64,000 nucleotides of DNA from JAXLQL01 sp046331625. GTDB taxonomy: Bacteria; Acidobacteriota; Terriglobia; Bryobacterales; Bryobacteraceae. The first letter of the stretch is position 1. Each line of letters starts with the position of its first letter. Below are positions 42,768-51,029 of this stretch, one piece after another. The stretch lies in assembly GCA_046331625.1 (NCBI GenBank), contig JAXLQL010000017.1, forward strand, positions 1 through 64,000, written 5' to 3'. The notes under the pieces were generated by a model. The model ran no database searches. It saw nothing but the letters and a program-made list of their open reading frames with translations, and was not told the DNA's origin. The translations under genes and the position numbers were made by a program.

Positions 42768-43640
42768 ATGAAGAAAACCTTGCTCCCTCTGTTGGCGATC
42801 GCGTTTTGCGTCGCCCTCGTCTGCACCGGATTGTTCTACACCCTTGTGGTGGGGCGCATCGGACTGGGAGCCAAAGCGAGCGTCGAACGGAAAGTAGTAG
42901 TAGCGGCGCGCACTCTCGAACGCGGTGCGAAGGTTGGGCCCACCGATGTCCGCGTGATTACATGGAGCGGCTCGGAGCCGCCCGAAGGTTCGTACTCCAT
43001 GTCGACGCAGGTGGACGGGTTGGTCGTGGTCCAGTCCCTCGCCGCCAATGACCCGTTGACCAACACCACAGTCATCTCGCCGCAGACCGGAAGCGGGCTC
43101 GGAATCCCGTCGGGAATGCGCGCCGTTTCGGTGACGGTCGGCGATTGGCTGGGTGTGCCGGGAATGCTCAAGCCCGGCCACCGAATCGACATCCAAGCGA
43201 TCTACGGCGGTGGGCCGTCGTCTGAGATCCGCACGGTGCTGCAGAACATCGAAGTGCTCAAGATCGAAGGCAAGGGCGAAGGCCGTTCCGGCGGCACCGT
43301 TTTGACCGCCCTGGTCACACCACAGGAAGCGGACATCTTGAGCGTGGCTGAGTCGGCGGGGAAGCTTCATCTGGTGCTGCGGAATCCGCTCGACCAAGAT
43401 CGGCGAGACCGGGCCAGCATGGTAGGCGATAGCCTCATGCGCGGACGATCGGTGCAAACCGCGCCCTTGGCGCCGGTCTCAGCGGCACCCCGCCCGGCTT
43501 CCGCACAGGTGGCACGCGCCTCCGCGCCCCCTGCGAGTGGGCTGTCGCCGTTGGCTGTAACGGCACAGGCAGCGGTGTGCAATCCGCCGGCCCAGACGAC
43601 CGGTCCGGCCCAGACGACCGGTAAAGAGCCGGTAAAATGA
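42768..43640 (+). CDS. cpaB: Flp pilus assembly protein CpaB
   Basis: A protein of 290 residues with an N-terminal membrane anchor (LLPLLAIAFCVALVCTGLFYTL). A SAF domain follows (KVVVAARTLERGAKVGPTDVRV), then IPSGMRAVSVTVGDWLGVPGMLKPGHRIDI, both diagnostic of CpaB/RcpC. This periplasmic protein helps build Tad pili, probably stabilising the secretin. The tail is Ala/Pro-rich. ATG at 42768 begins the anchor. It overlaps the next gene by 4 bases (ATGA), so the three tad genes form one operon. The secretin (cpaC) and the ATPase (tadA) do not follow. Confidence 0.92.
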   Translation: MKKTLLPLLAIAFCVALVCTGLFYTLVVGRIGLGAKASVERKVVVAARTLERGAKVGPTDVRVITWSGSEPPEGSYSMSTQVDGLVVVQSLAANDPLTNTTVISPQTGSGLGIPSGMRAVSVTVGDWLGVPGMLKPGHRIDIQAIYGGGPSSEIRTVLQNIEVLKIEGKGEGRSGGTVLTALVTPQEADILSVAESAGKLHLVLRNPLDQDRRDRASMVGDSLMRGRSVQTAPLAPVSAAPRPASAQVARASAPPASGLSPLAVTAQAAVCNPPAQTTGPAQTTGKEPVK

Positions 43641-44626
43641 ACCCGATCTGGCTGCTCATCGCGTTCGTAGGCATCTTCGCCACGGCTGCGCTCGCGCTCG
43701 TCCTCATCGTTCGGCCCCGGCACGGCGGCGAACTCTCGGCAGAGCCGGCGATTCCATCGGAGGCCGCTATGGCCGGCGACGGGCTTGATTGGCTGATCCC
43801 GATCGAGGGGCTCTCCCTATTCAAGGACGAAGGTCTCAGCACGATTTCTCTCTGGGACAAAGTGCTGGCACAAGTGGACGGAGCCGAACTGCTGCGCACG
43901 CGGATCGCCGAGGCTGGCCTTACTTGGACCGTGGGGAGGCTGACCTCGATGATGTTGCTCGCCGCAGCAGCGACGTTCGCCGTCCTGTGGCGATTCAGCT
44001 TCGTACCAGGGATAGTGGCTCTCGCGGCAAGTATCGGCGCCGGGCTCGTACCGTACGGGATCGTGGCACGCAAGCGCGCCAAACGCCTCGTCCAACTCGA
44101 GCTGCAGTTTCCCGACGTGCTCGACTCGCTGGCTCGGTCGATGCGCGCCGGCAACGGGTTTGCCGCCGCGCTCGAGGTTCTCGGCCGCGAAACACCGAAT
44201 CCCCTGGGCGCCGAACTCCGCCGCGCCGTGGACCAGCGCCGCCTCGGCCTGAACTGGGACCAGATCCTGAACCAACTGGCCGAGCGCGTGCCAATCGTCG
44301 AGGTCAGCATCTTTGCCGCCGCGGTGCAGTTGCAGAGCCGCACCGGCGGCAAGCTCCACGAGGTACTTGAAAAGCTCGCCGAGACCACGCGCGAAGCCGG
44401 AGCGCTCAAAGGTGAGATCCGCTCCATCTCAGCGCACGGACGGATGACTGGTTTGATCCTCACGCTCCTGCCGGGAGCGATCGCCATCATGCTGACTTGG
44501 GTCAATCCGGAGTTTCTCCGTACCCTTTGGCGCGACCCTACCGGCCACACTCTCATCTGGGCCGCCATCACGCTGGTCATCACAGCTCACTTCGTGATTC
44601 GCAAAATGGTCGACATACGGGTCTAG
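43637..44626 (+). CDS. tadB: Tad pilus inner-membrane platform protein, TadB-like
   Basis: A protein of 329 residues. N-terminal membrane segment (IWLLIAFVGIFATAALALVLIV), a paired hydrophobic block near residues 97-135, and a GspF/T2SSF domain (LQFPDVLDSLARSMRAGNGF, VQLQSRTGGKLHEVLEKLAET) followed by two C-terminal segments. TadB and TadC form the platform on which the TadA ATPase drives pilin assembly. It is the middle gene of cpaB-tadB-tadC, with a 4-base overlap upstream and a 4-base gap downstream. Confidence 0.9.
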   Translation: MNPIWLLIAFVGIFATAALALVLIVRPRHGGELSAEPAIPSEAAMAGDGLDWLIPIEGLSLFKDEGLSTISLWDKVLAQVDGAELLRTRIAEAGLTWTVGRLTSMMLLAAAATFAVLWRFSFVPGIVALAASIGAGLVPYGIVARKRAKRLVQLELQFPDVLDSLARSMRAGNGFAAALEVLGRETPNPLGAELRRAVDQRRLGLNWDQILNQLAERVPIVEVSIFAAAVQLQSRTGGKLHEVLEKLAETTREAGALKGEIRSISAHGRMTGLILTLLPGAIAIMLTWVNPEFLRTLWRDPTGHTLIWAAITLVITAHFVIRKMVDIRV

Positions 44627-44630
44627 ACTC

Positions 44631-45539
44631 ATGGAATTCGTCTCTTGGCTCGCTTTTGCCGTGTTCGCCGTGGTGATGGTATCGGTCACCGTGGCCGGGA
44701 TCTTCTTTCAGAAGTGGCAGGCAGCGCGCACCGCTGCATCGGCGGATCCGGGCACTGCACCCGAGGAGGCGCTCAATCAAGACGTCCTGGCGGTATTGGC
44801 CGCGGCGGGCGGCTGGGTCGGGTCGCGCGAAGCTTATCGCAACAAGATCCGCGCGAAGCTTTTCCGGGCTGGATACCGTTCGCCGAATGCGCCCATGGTC
44901 TTCTCGGGCGTTCAAGTGGCAGGCGCGGCCATCACGGGCGGCATCACATTCTGGATCGTCTCCCTCCAATCGGAATTGGCCGGCGAGGCGTTCCTTCCTG
45001 CTGTTTGCGTCGCGGGATTCGCTTTCATGCTGCCCTCTCGCGTGCTCGACTATCTCGTCCGCCGGCGAGGCTTGGCGCTGCGCCGCGCTCTGCCTGCCGC
45101 CCTTGACCTGATGGTCCTCGCCACCGAGGCTGGACAATCGCTCGAAACAGCCATGGTCGATACGGCTGCATCGCTCCGCCGCACCTACCCGGAACTCGCC
45201 GCCGAACTCTCCTTCTGCAACCTCGAAATGCGCGCGGGCGCCTCACGGCTGGACGCGCTTCACCGTCTCGGCGAACGGACCGGTGAAGAAGAGCTCCGCC
45301 GTCTCGCCTTACTCATGGTCGACGGTGAACGCTTCGGCAGCAGCCTCGGGCCGGCCCTGCGGACCCATGCACGCTATCTGCGAACGCGCATGCGCCAACA
45401 AGCTCAGGAAGCGGCGCGCAAGCTCACCGTCAAGCTCGTCTTCCCGGTATTCTTCCTGATCTTCCCCTCGGTCATGCTGGTGACGCTCGGGCCGGCCTAT
45501 CTGCAAATGCGCCAGTTCTTCTCGAAGTTCCTCGAGTAG
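44631..45539 (+). CDS. tadC: Tad pilus inner-membrane platform protein, TadC-like
   Basis: A protein of 302 residues, the second GspF-type protein of the operon. N-terminal segment (VSWLAFAVFAVVMVSVTVAGIFF), GspF core (RALPAALDLMVLATEAGQSLETAM, RLGERTGEEELRRLALLMVDG) and C-terminal segment (VKLVFPVFFLIFPSVMLVTLGPAYL). It begins 4 bases after tadB. The operon ends here: the next gene runs toward it on the other strand after 5 bases, so the Tad cluster is incomplete in this place. Confidence 0.9.
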   Translation: MEFVSWLAFAVFAVVMVSVTVAGIFFQKWQAARTAASADPGTAPEEALNQDVLAVLAAAGGWVGSREAYRNKIRAKLFRAGYRSPNAPMVFSGVQVAGAAITGGITFWIVSLQSELAGEAFLPAVCVAGFAFMLPSRVLDYLVRRRGLALRRALPAALDLMVLATEAGQSLETAMVDTAASLRRTYPELAAELSFCNLEMRAGASRLDALHRLGERTGEEELRRLALLMVDGERFGSSLGPALRTHARYLRTRMRQQAQEAARKLTVKLVFPVFFLIFPSVMLVTLGPAYLQMRQFFSKFLE

Positions 45540-45544
45540 GCCCC

Positions 45545-45919
45545 TCAGCCGCGCTTCAAGACCACCGGCTCGCCACCCTTCTTCTTGCCACCGCGCGAGA
45601 CCTCGAGCGTGTCGCCCTTGACCTCTCCGCGCCACCGGACTTTGCGCTCGCCATTCTTCCCCTTCATCACGGTGGTGAACCAGAACCGCACGCCTTCCAC
45701 GCGCCCGTCGCCGATCGCCAGCGACCGCTTCCCCAGCTCCATCGTCCCCTTGAGCCCACCCTCGTTGGCCTCGAGATTCAGTGTCACCGGAACAGCCTTC
45801 TCGCCGCCCTTGCGATGCAACTTCGTCTCGCCCTTCCAACTGCCGTCCAGCGGACCCGCCCACAAACCGCCCGCCAAAGCCAACGTCAAGCCGGCGAGCA
45901 CAGCTTTGCTCCATGCCAT
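45545..45919 (-). CDS. small hypothetical exported protein
   Basis: A protein of 124 residues with a clean signal peptide (KAVLAGLTLALAGGLWA). The mature part is a small, lysine-rich beta protein (GSWKGETKLHRKG, FWFTTVMKGKNGERKVRWRGEVKGDTLEV) of the kind that forms a lipocalin-like or single-sheet fold. I do not recognise a family. It stands alone: convergent with tadC and 75 bases downstream of the MgtC-type gene on the same strand. Confidence 0.78.
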   Translation of the reverse strand: MAWSKAVLAGLTLALAGGLWAGPLDGSWKGETKLHRKGGEKAVPVTLNLEANEGGLKGTMELGKRSLAIGDGRVEGVRFWFTTVMKGKNGERKVRWRGEVKGDTLEVSRGGKKKGGEPVVLKRG

Positions 45920-45994
45920 GCGTCGAACCCTCCTTTCCGGGTTCGCCTGTATAAAACCCGCCCAAAGGCCAAAGTCGCTACTAATTTCGGCGAC

Positions 45995-47245
45995 TCACCG
46001 GAACGCCGCCAGCGAAACGATCGACGCCACCAGCAGCAATCCCAACCCCGCCACCGCCACTCGGCGAAAGTCCCCGCCACCCAGCACAGCCGCCACAGCG
46101 AGCTTCAGCGATGTGTTCGAAATCGCACCCACCGCGGTGGCCTGGGCGGCGACCGGCAGCACGTCGGCAGATCCGCCAGCCTCCGCCATCGACAGCGTCA
46201 ACGCGTCCATATCGGTCAAACCCAGCAGCGCACCCGAGGCCAGCAGCCCAGCGCCGCCCCAATAGGCCTGTGCGGCGCGCACCGCGATCAACACTACCTG
46301 GAACAACACCGCCATCTGCATCGCGGACTTGAACTCGAGCGGATTCGCAACCGGCTCCATGGAAGCGGCATCGAAGTTCGAATGCTTCAGCCCAATCCAA
46401 GTCAACGCCGCTCCCACCACCAGCGGAGCCGCCAGCACCGGAACCAGCCGCAGCGCCATCGCCGGATTCAGCACGGCCGAAGCAGCCAGCACCCGCAGAT
46501 AGAGCACCGTGCAGGCTGCCAACACGCCCAGCGCCAGCGCTCGTGATGCTTCCTTCTCCTCGCGGCTCAACCGGGAGAACGTGAGGGTGACACTGGTCGA
46601 TGAGATCAAGCCGCCCAGCAACCCAGCCAGCACGTAGCCGCGCCCCTCGCCGAGCAGCGAACGCGCCAAGTACCCGCCAAAACTCAGGCCCGAGAAGAAC
46701 AGCACGAGCAACCACAACATCCGGGGGCGAATCCCACCGAACGGACCGTACGGCCCCTCCGGTAACAGTGGCAAAATCACCAAAGCCATCGCCGCGAACC
46801 GAAACGCCGCTCGCAGAGTCACGTCCGACAGCTTCTCGGCGAAAGAATGCAACCGTGACTTCTCCACCAACAGCAGCGTCGTGATCGCGATCATCGCAGC
46901 CGCAACCTGTGCCTTGCCCGCGCCGCTCAGGATCCCCGCGGCCACCACGATCAGCGCCGCCACCTCCGTCGTCGCCTCGGGGTCGCGCCGGCCCGCCGCC
47001 CAGTAGGCGATCAGCACCAGCGCCACCGCACCCGACGCCAAGATTGCGCCCAGCACCTCGGCTCCGCTCGCCCAAAGCCAACCAGCGATCCCGCCCAATC
47101 CGCCGAGCAACGCGAAAGTCCGGATGCCGGCAAAGCGCCCCGCCGGCGCCGAGGCGTGCCCGGACCACTGCCGCTCGAGTCCCACCGCAACGCCACCCAG
47201 CATCGCAACGGCCACGCCCCACGCGCTCTGTACTTCGCCGTTCAT
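45995..47245 (-). CDS. MgtC/SapB and DUF4010 family membrane protein
   Basis: A protein of about 416 residues with roughly 12 membrane segments. The N-terminal third has the MgtC/SapB pattern (VAVAMLGGVAVGLERQWSGH, FAGIRTFALLGGLGGIAGW), and the remainder is DUF4010 (LAGLLGGLISSTSVTLTFSRLSREE, GLTDMDALTLSMAEAGG). Members are thought to be ion or small-molecule transport proteins; function is not settled. ATG at 47245 is used, with an adjacent in-frame GTG at 47248 possible. It is divergent from the cytochrome gene with only 41 bases between them, so promoters must overlap. Confidence 0.88.
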   Translation of the reverse strand: MNGEVQSAWGVAVAMLGGVAVGLERQWSGHASAPAGRFAGIRTFALLGGLGGIAGWLWASGAEVLGAILASGAVALVLIAYWAAGRRDPEATTEVAALIVVAAGILSGAGKAQVAAAMIAITTLLLVEKSRLHSFAEKLSDVTLRAAFRFAAMALVILPLLPEGPYGPFGGIRPRMLWLLVLFFSGLSFGGYLARSLLGEGRGYVLAGLLGGLISSTSVTLTFSRLSREEKEASRALALGVLAACTVLYLRVLAASAVLNPAMALRLVPVLAAPLVVGAALTWIGLKHSNFDAASMEPVANPLEFKSAMQMAVLFQVVLIAVRAAQAYWGGAGLLASGALLGLTDMDALTLSMAEAGGSADVLPVAAQATAVGAISNTSLKLAVAAVLGGGDFRRVAVAGLGLLLVASIVSLAAFR

Positions 47246-47286
47246 CACCTGGCCCGCCGAAAAGCCAGTATGGCAGATGCGATAGC

Positions 47287-47796
47287 ATGGACCGCATGTG
47301 GCGGATCGTCATTCCCGGCGCGCTCGTCTGCTTACTCGCCGTGGCGCAGTTGCCAGACATGAAAGTGCCCCGCGCGGCTCCGGAACAGCCCATCCCGTTC
47401 AGCCACAAGCTGCATGTCTCCAAAGGCCTGCAGTGCAAGCAATGCCATCCGATCCCCGAACCGGGCGATTTCGCCACCATTCCGCAATCGAAGGTGTGCA
47501 TGGGCTGCCACTCGGCCATCAAGAAGGAAAGTCCGCATATCCAAAAGCTCGCCGCCTTCCATGCCGATGGCAAGCGCATCCCGTGGGCCAGCATCTATCG
47601 CATCCCGGACTGGGTTTCCTTCAGCCACAAGACCCACACCGCCGTGGAAGGCGTCACCTGCGAGAGTTGTCACGGTCCGGTGGCCGAGCGCGAGCAGATG
47701 CGCCGTGAGAAGGAACTCTCCATGGCAGCCTGCATGGAGTGCCATCGCGCCAAGCGCGCCTCGAACGCATGCTTGCTCTGTCACGATCAACGATAG
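47287..47796 (+). CDS. five-haem c-type cytochrome (class III/c7-like)
   Basis: A protein of 169 residues with an N-terminal membrane/signal segment (IVIPGALVCLLAVA) and five CxxCH haem sites starting at residues 50, 71, 125, 149 and 162. Distal histidines appear in FSHKLHVSKGLQC and FSHKTHTAVEGVTC, the layout of cytochrome c3/c7 and of the haem subunit of alternative complex III. It would carry electrons in the periplasm. It is followed 7 bases later by a glycosyltransferase with no obvious link. ATG at 47296 is a second possible start. Confidence 0.92.
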   Translation: MDRMWRIVIPGALVCLLAVAQLPDMKVPRAAPEQPIPFSHKLHVSKGLQCKQCHPIPEPGDFATIPQSKVCMGCHSAIKKESPHIQKLAAFHADGKRIPWASIYRIPDWVSFSHKTHTAVEGVTCESCHGPVAEREQMRREKELSMAACMECHRAKRASNACLLCHDQR

Positions 47797-47803
47797 GCCA
47801 CTC

Positions 47804-48961
47804 ATGAAAGCCATCATTCTCTCGGCCTCGGTGGGAGCGGGCCACATACGCGCCGCCGAAGCCGTCGAAGCGGCGATGCGCCGCGAATCGCCGCACGCGG
47901 AAGTGCAGTCGATCGACGTTCTGGCGCGCATGACGCCCGCGTTTCGCAAGCTGTATCGCGACGGCTATCTCGAGATGGTCCGCCGTGCGCCGCAGCTTCT
48001 CGGATGGCTCTATCACGCCACGGACAAGCCGTTCCATCAGGATCCGGTTCGCTCCAAGCTGGAACAAGCGGGTGCGCTGAAACTGATGAAGGAAGTTCGC
48101 AGCTATGCTCCCGATGTCGCCATCTGCACGCACTTTCTTCCCACCGCGCTGCTCGATCACGAACGCAGCAAGGGACGTTTCTCGGGCCGCATCGTCACCG
48201 TGGTGACCGACTACGAGGTCCACGGAGCATGGCTGGGCGCGCCATCGGATCACTACTTCGTCGCCACCGAGGAAGCCCGTGCCCATTTCATCGCGCTCGG
48301 CATCGAACCGGAGCGAATCACGGTGAGCGGCATTCCCACGCACCCCGTTTTCTCCGAGCCCAAGAATCGCGCGGAGATGAAACGCAAGCACGGCCTGCGG
48401 GCCGACATGCCCGTCATCCTGGTCTCGGCGGGTGGCTTCGGTGCGGGCAACGCCGGCCGCATGGTGGAGGCTCTGATCGAGGCGAAAATCCGGGCGCAAG
48501 TGGTCGCCGTGTGCGGCAAGAGCGCTCCGCTCAAGGCGGCCATCGAGAAGATTGCCGCAAAGCATATCGGAGCGGCGGCGTTGGTCCAGGCAATCGGCTT
48601 CACCACGGAGATGGACGAGTTGATGGCTGCGTCGGACCTCATGATTGGCAAGCCCGGCGGCCTCACCACCGCCGAGTCATTCGTAAAGGGGCTGGCTTGG
48701 GTGGTGGTCAATCCGATCCCTGGGCAGGAGGAGAAGAACGCGATCTACCTGCTAGAGAACGGGGCCGGAGTTTGGTGCGACAACCTCTATACGCTGGGTT
48801 ACAAGGTGCGTCACGTACTCGAAGATCCGGGGCGTCTCCAGTCCATGCGGGCGCAGTCGCTTGGCCTGGCCCGGCCCGATGCAGCCTCCGTGGTTCAGCG
48901 CGAATCCCTGGCGCCGACATCGAACTCATCGCCGGCGGCAAAGATTTCAGCCTCCGTGTAG
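47804..48961 (+). CDS. MGDG synthase/processive diacylglycerol glycosyltransferase-like protein
   Basis: A protein of 385 residues of the GT28/MurG-like type. The N-terminal LSASVGAGHIRAAEAVEAAM and HFLPTALLDHE, VVTDYEVHGAWLG, VSGIPTHPVFSEP and the C-terminal donor site GFTTEMDELMAASDLMIGKPGGLTTAES, NPIPGQEEKNAIYLLENGAG are standard for bacterial MGDG/DGlcD synthases, which transfer sugar from a UDP-sugar to diacylglycerol at the inner membrane. The last 7 residues (AKISASV) are encoded by the start of a dispersed repeat (48941-48960), so the native C-terminus was probably altered by repeat insertion. Confidence 0.9.
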   Translation: MKAIILSASVGAGHIRAAEAVEAAMRRESPHAEVQSIDVLARMTPAFRKLYRDGYLEMVRRAPQLLGWLYHATDKPFHQDPVRSKLEQAGALKLMKEVRSYAPDVAICTHFLPTALLDHERSKGRFSGRIVTVVTDYEVHGAWLGAPSDHYFVATEEARAHFIALGIEPERITVSGIPTHPVFSEPKNRAEMKRKHGLRADMPVILVSAGGFGAGNAGRMVEALIEAKIRAQVVAVCGKSAPLKAAIEKIAAKHIGAAALVQAIGFTTEMDELMAASDLMIGKPGGLTTAESFVKGLAWVVVNPIPGQEEKNAIYLLENGAGVWCDNLYTLGYKVRHVLEDPGRLQSMRAQSLGLARPDAASVVQRESLAPTSNSSPAAKISASV

Positions 48962-48977
48962 GGGCTTCAGTCCCGCT
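48941..48977. repeat. dispersed repeat, partial copy at a gene end
   Basis: Bases 48941-48960 are identical to 6243-6262. They are followed by GGGCTTCAGTCCCGC, which keeps one arm of the palindrome. The first part overlaps the last codons and stop of the glycosyltransferase gene. Confidence 0.75.
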
Positions 48978-49066
48978 TCGGATGCGGCCACCTGGGCTGG
49001 CGCTCGCGGAACGCGTCGTGTTTGACGTACCACGGGTCGTGAGCATGGGCTGAACTTGCATGTGGG

Positions 49067-49101
49067 GCAGGCTTCAGGCCTGCGCGGGACTTCAGTCCCG
49101 C
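49067..49101. repeat. dispersed palindromic repeat, copy 3 (double hairpin)
   Basis: GCAGGCTTCAGGCCTGC (49067-49083) directly followed by GCGGGACTTCAGTCCCGC (49084-49101). It is almost identical to 34148-34181, including the flanking GTGGG and CTGCCG. Confidence 0.9.
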
Positions 49102-49130
49102 TGCCGACCCACGCAAGCGTGCCGGGTAGA

Positions 49131-49395
49131 GCGTATCAGAACCGTGCTCTGGAAGTTACAGGGCCGGGATCGGCGGCAATCTGTACACGCTCCAGTCCTC
49201 GCCGACTCACGCGCCACGCGCGGCAGACCGCGTCAGAACCGTGCTCCGCAAGTTACCGGCGCCGGGATCGGCGGCAATCTGTACACGCTCCAGTCCTCGC
49301 CGACTCTCGCACCGCGCGGCAAACGGCGTCAGAACCGTGCCTTGCAAGTTTCAAGTGCGTGGATCGGCGGCAAGCCGTACGCGCTTCAGTCCCGC
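49131..49395. repeat. three-copy tandem array with 96-99-base unit
   Basis: Units begin at 49131, 49230 and 49326 with GCG(TA)TCAGAACCGTGC. Each contains GGATCGGCGGCAA near its middle and ends in a CAGTCC-containing tail. The first two units are the most alike; the third diverges and ends in CGCTTCAGTCCCGC, which resembles one arm of the adjoining palindromic repeat. The 48962-49402 gap contains no supported gene. Confidence 0.88.
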
Positions 49396-49402
49396 GGACC
49401 GT

Positions 49403-50986
49403 TCAGCGCGAACCCGTGCCCTTGGCGTAGAACTCGCGCACCACATCCATCGCCGGCTTCCGCCACGGCGTCATGGAATTGTTGGCCGGACCACCGTATC
49501 CGTTCGTCCCCACCTTCCACCAGTAAACACCGGCGAACCACTCCTTCCCATGAAAGGCCGAGAGCAACGCCCGATAGCACTTCGCCTGCTCCTCGAGCGA
49601 GAGCGGCTTGCCGGTCTCGTCTTCCCACGGGGATCGCCGCGCGCCCTCAGCGGCCGAGTAGCCGGCCTCGGTGAACAGCACCGGTTTGCCGAATTTGCGC
49701 TGTACGGCTTCGATACGGCGCATCATCTCCGCGGTCGAATAGTCGTCACCGAGCGGATAGTAGTTGTCGAGCCCAATGTAGTCGAGCGCGTCCCAAAACT
49801 CGATCCCTTCGAACTCCGGCCCCTGCGTCGCAGCGTACGTAAGCGGACCGGGATATGTGGCGCGCACGCGCCTCGCCACCTCGCGCCACTCCCGCGGATA
49901 TTCCGCGAGCCAACCGAGTTCGGTGCCGATCGCGAACAAGTCGGCATGGATCCGCGCGGCGAAGCGCGCGTAGTGCTCCATGAGCGCGCCATATTGTTTG
50001 AACCATTCCTGTCGAAACTCGTGCGTGGCGGCGTCCTTGGCAGGCGCTCGCCACCCATGCGGCTTCAGCAGCACACGCATCCCCTTGGCATGAGCCAGCC
50101 GCGCCAGAATCTCCATTCCGTCCTCTGACTCCCACCCACCATTGCGCGGCGGTTCGATGCGCAACGGATCGAGGCGAATCCCGAAGTAGGGAACCAGGGC
50201 GATCGAATCCACGCCAAAGTCCGCCAGTTGCTCGAGCATCCGCCGCGATTCGGGCGATCCGTACGCCGCGCCGCCCTCGGCCGTGAAGCACACACCGCGA
50301 TGAAACACGCGTTTGGGATACGGAGCATCGCGATCCACTGCCGGTAGTGCAGCCAGAGTCTCAGCACGATCCGCGCGCGCCTGCTCGCGCTGCCGTTCGG
50401 AATAGCGCGATGCGGCCGTGGGAAGCGTCAGCGCCAACAGCAACGCCACCGCACTCCAGCGCCATCCGGCCAGCGGACGCAGTGCCACCGAACCAATCGC
50501 CGAAGCCGCCACGGCAATCGCCAACGGAATCAGCGATACAAAGCGGAAACGGCCCGGACCGAAGCGGTCCGCAGCCTGAATGGCGGCCATCGGTACCAGC
50601 ACAGCCGCCGCGAGCCAAGCCAAGCGAGCCCACCTCCCAGCAACGCCGCTGAGCGAGGCGAGACCCCGGCACGCGATGACGGCCAAGGCCAGCCCGGCCG
50701 CGGAAACCGCAAGCGGCCCCAATCGCAATGACCGCCCACCGAACATGAGCATCATCGCGATCGCGCTCGCTGCCCGAGCCCCTATCATCGCGGCTGCCAC
50801 TCCGAGCAGTGGATTGCACCATCGCCATACAGCCACCACCAGCGCAAGTCCCACGAAAGCCGCCCACCAGGGCAGGCGCATCGGGGGTCCGGCGGCGCGC
50901 AGCATCACATCGATCGGCCAAACCAGCAAAAGACAAGGGGCCAAAGCGCGAAGCCATGTTAAATCGCGTCCCCTGGCCTGGACCAT
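49403..50986 (-). CDS. membrane-anchored GH113-like glycoside hydrolase
   Basis: A protein of 527 residues. The first 210 or so residues hold about six to seven hydrophobic segments (LTWLRALAPCLLLVWPIDVML, LPWWAAFVGLALVVAVWRW and more). The C-terminal part is a TIM barrel: GVCFTAEGGAAYGS, DFGVDSIALVPYFG, GMRVLLKPHGW, LFAIGTELGWL (probable acid/base Glu), DALDYIGLDNYYPL and PVLFTEAGYSA (probable nucleophile Glu), then WWKVGTNGYGGPANNSM. This fits GH113 beta-mannanase-type enzymes. Fusion to a multi-spanning membrane part is uncommon. ATG at 50986 opens the first segment. It is divergent from the isomerase gene. Confidence 0.85.
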   Translation of the reverse strand: MVQARGRDLTWLRALAPCLLLVWPIDVMLRAAGPPMRLPWWAAFVGLALVVAVWRWCNPLLGVAAAMIGARAASAIAMMLMFGGRSLRLGPLAVSAAGLALAVIACRGLASLSGVAGRWARLAWLAAAVLVPMAAIQAADRFGPGRFRFVSLIPLAIAVAASAIGSVALRPLAGWRWSAVALLLALTLPTAASRYSERQREQARADRAETLAALPAVDRDAPYPKRVFHRGVCFTAEGGAAYGSPESRRMLEQLADFGVDSIALVPYFGIRLDPLRIEPPRNGGWESEDGMEILARLAHAKGMRVLLKPHGWRAPAKDAATHEFRQEWFKQYGALMEHYARFAARIHADLFAIGTELGWLAEYPREWREVARRVRATYPGPLTYAATQGPEFEGIEFWDALDYIGLDNYYPLGDDYSTAEMMRRIEAVQRKFGKPVLFTEAGYSAAEGARRSPWEDETGKPLSLEEQAKCYRALLSAFHGKEWFAGVYWWKVGTNGYGGPANNSMTPWRKPAMDVVREFYAKGTGSR

Positions 50987-51029
50987 AGCGCCAGCATAGC
51001 AGGGCTTCACGCTAGAATAGAGAGGTTTT

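Noticed and set aside
49131..49395. Possible CRISPR array.
   Set aside because: Only three units of 96-99 bases with no constant-repeat/variable-spacer pattern, and no cas genes nearby.
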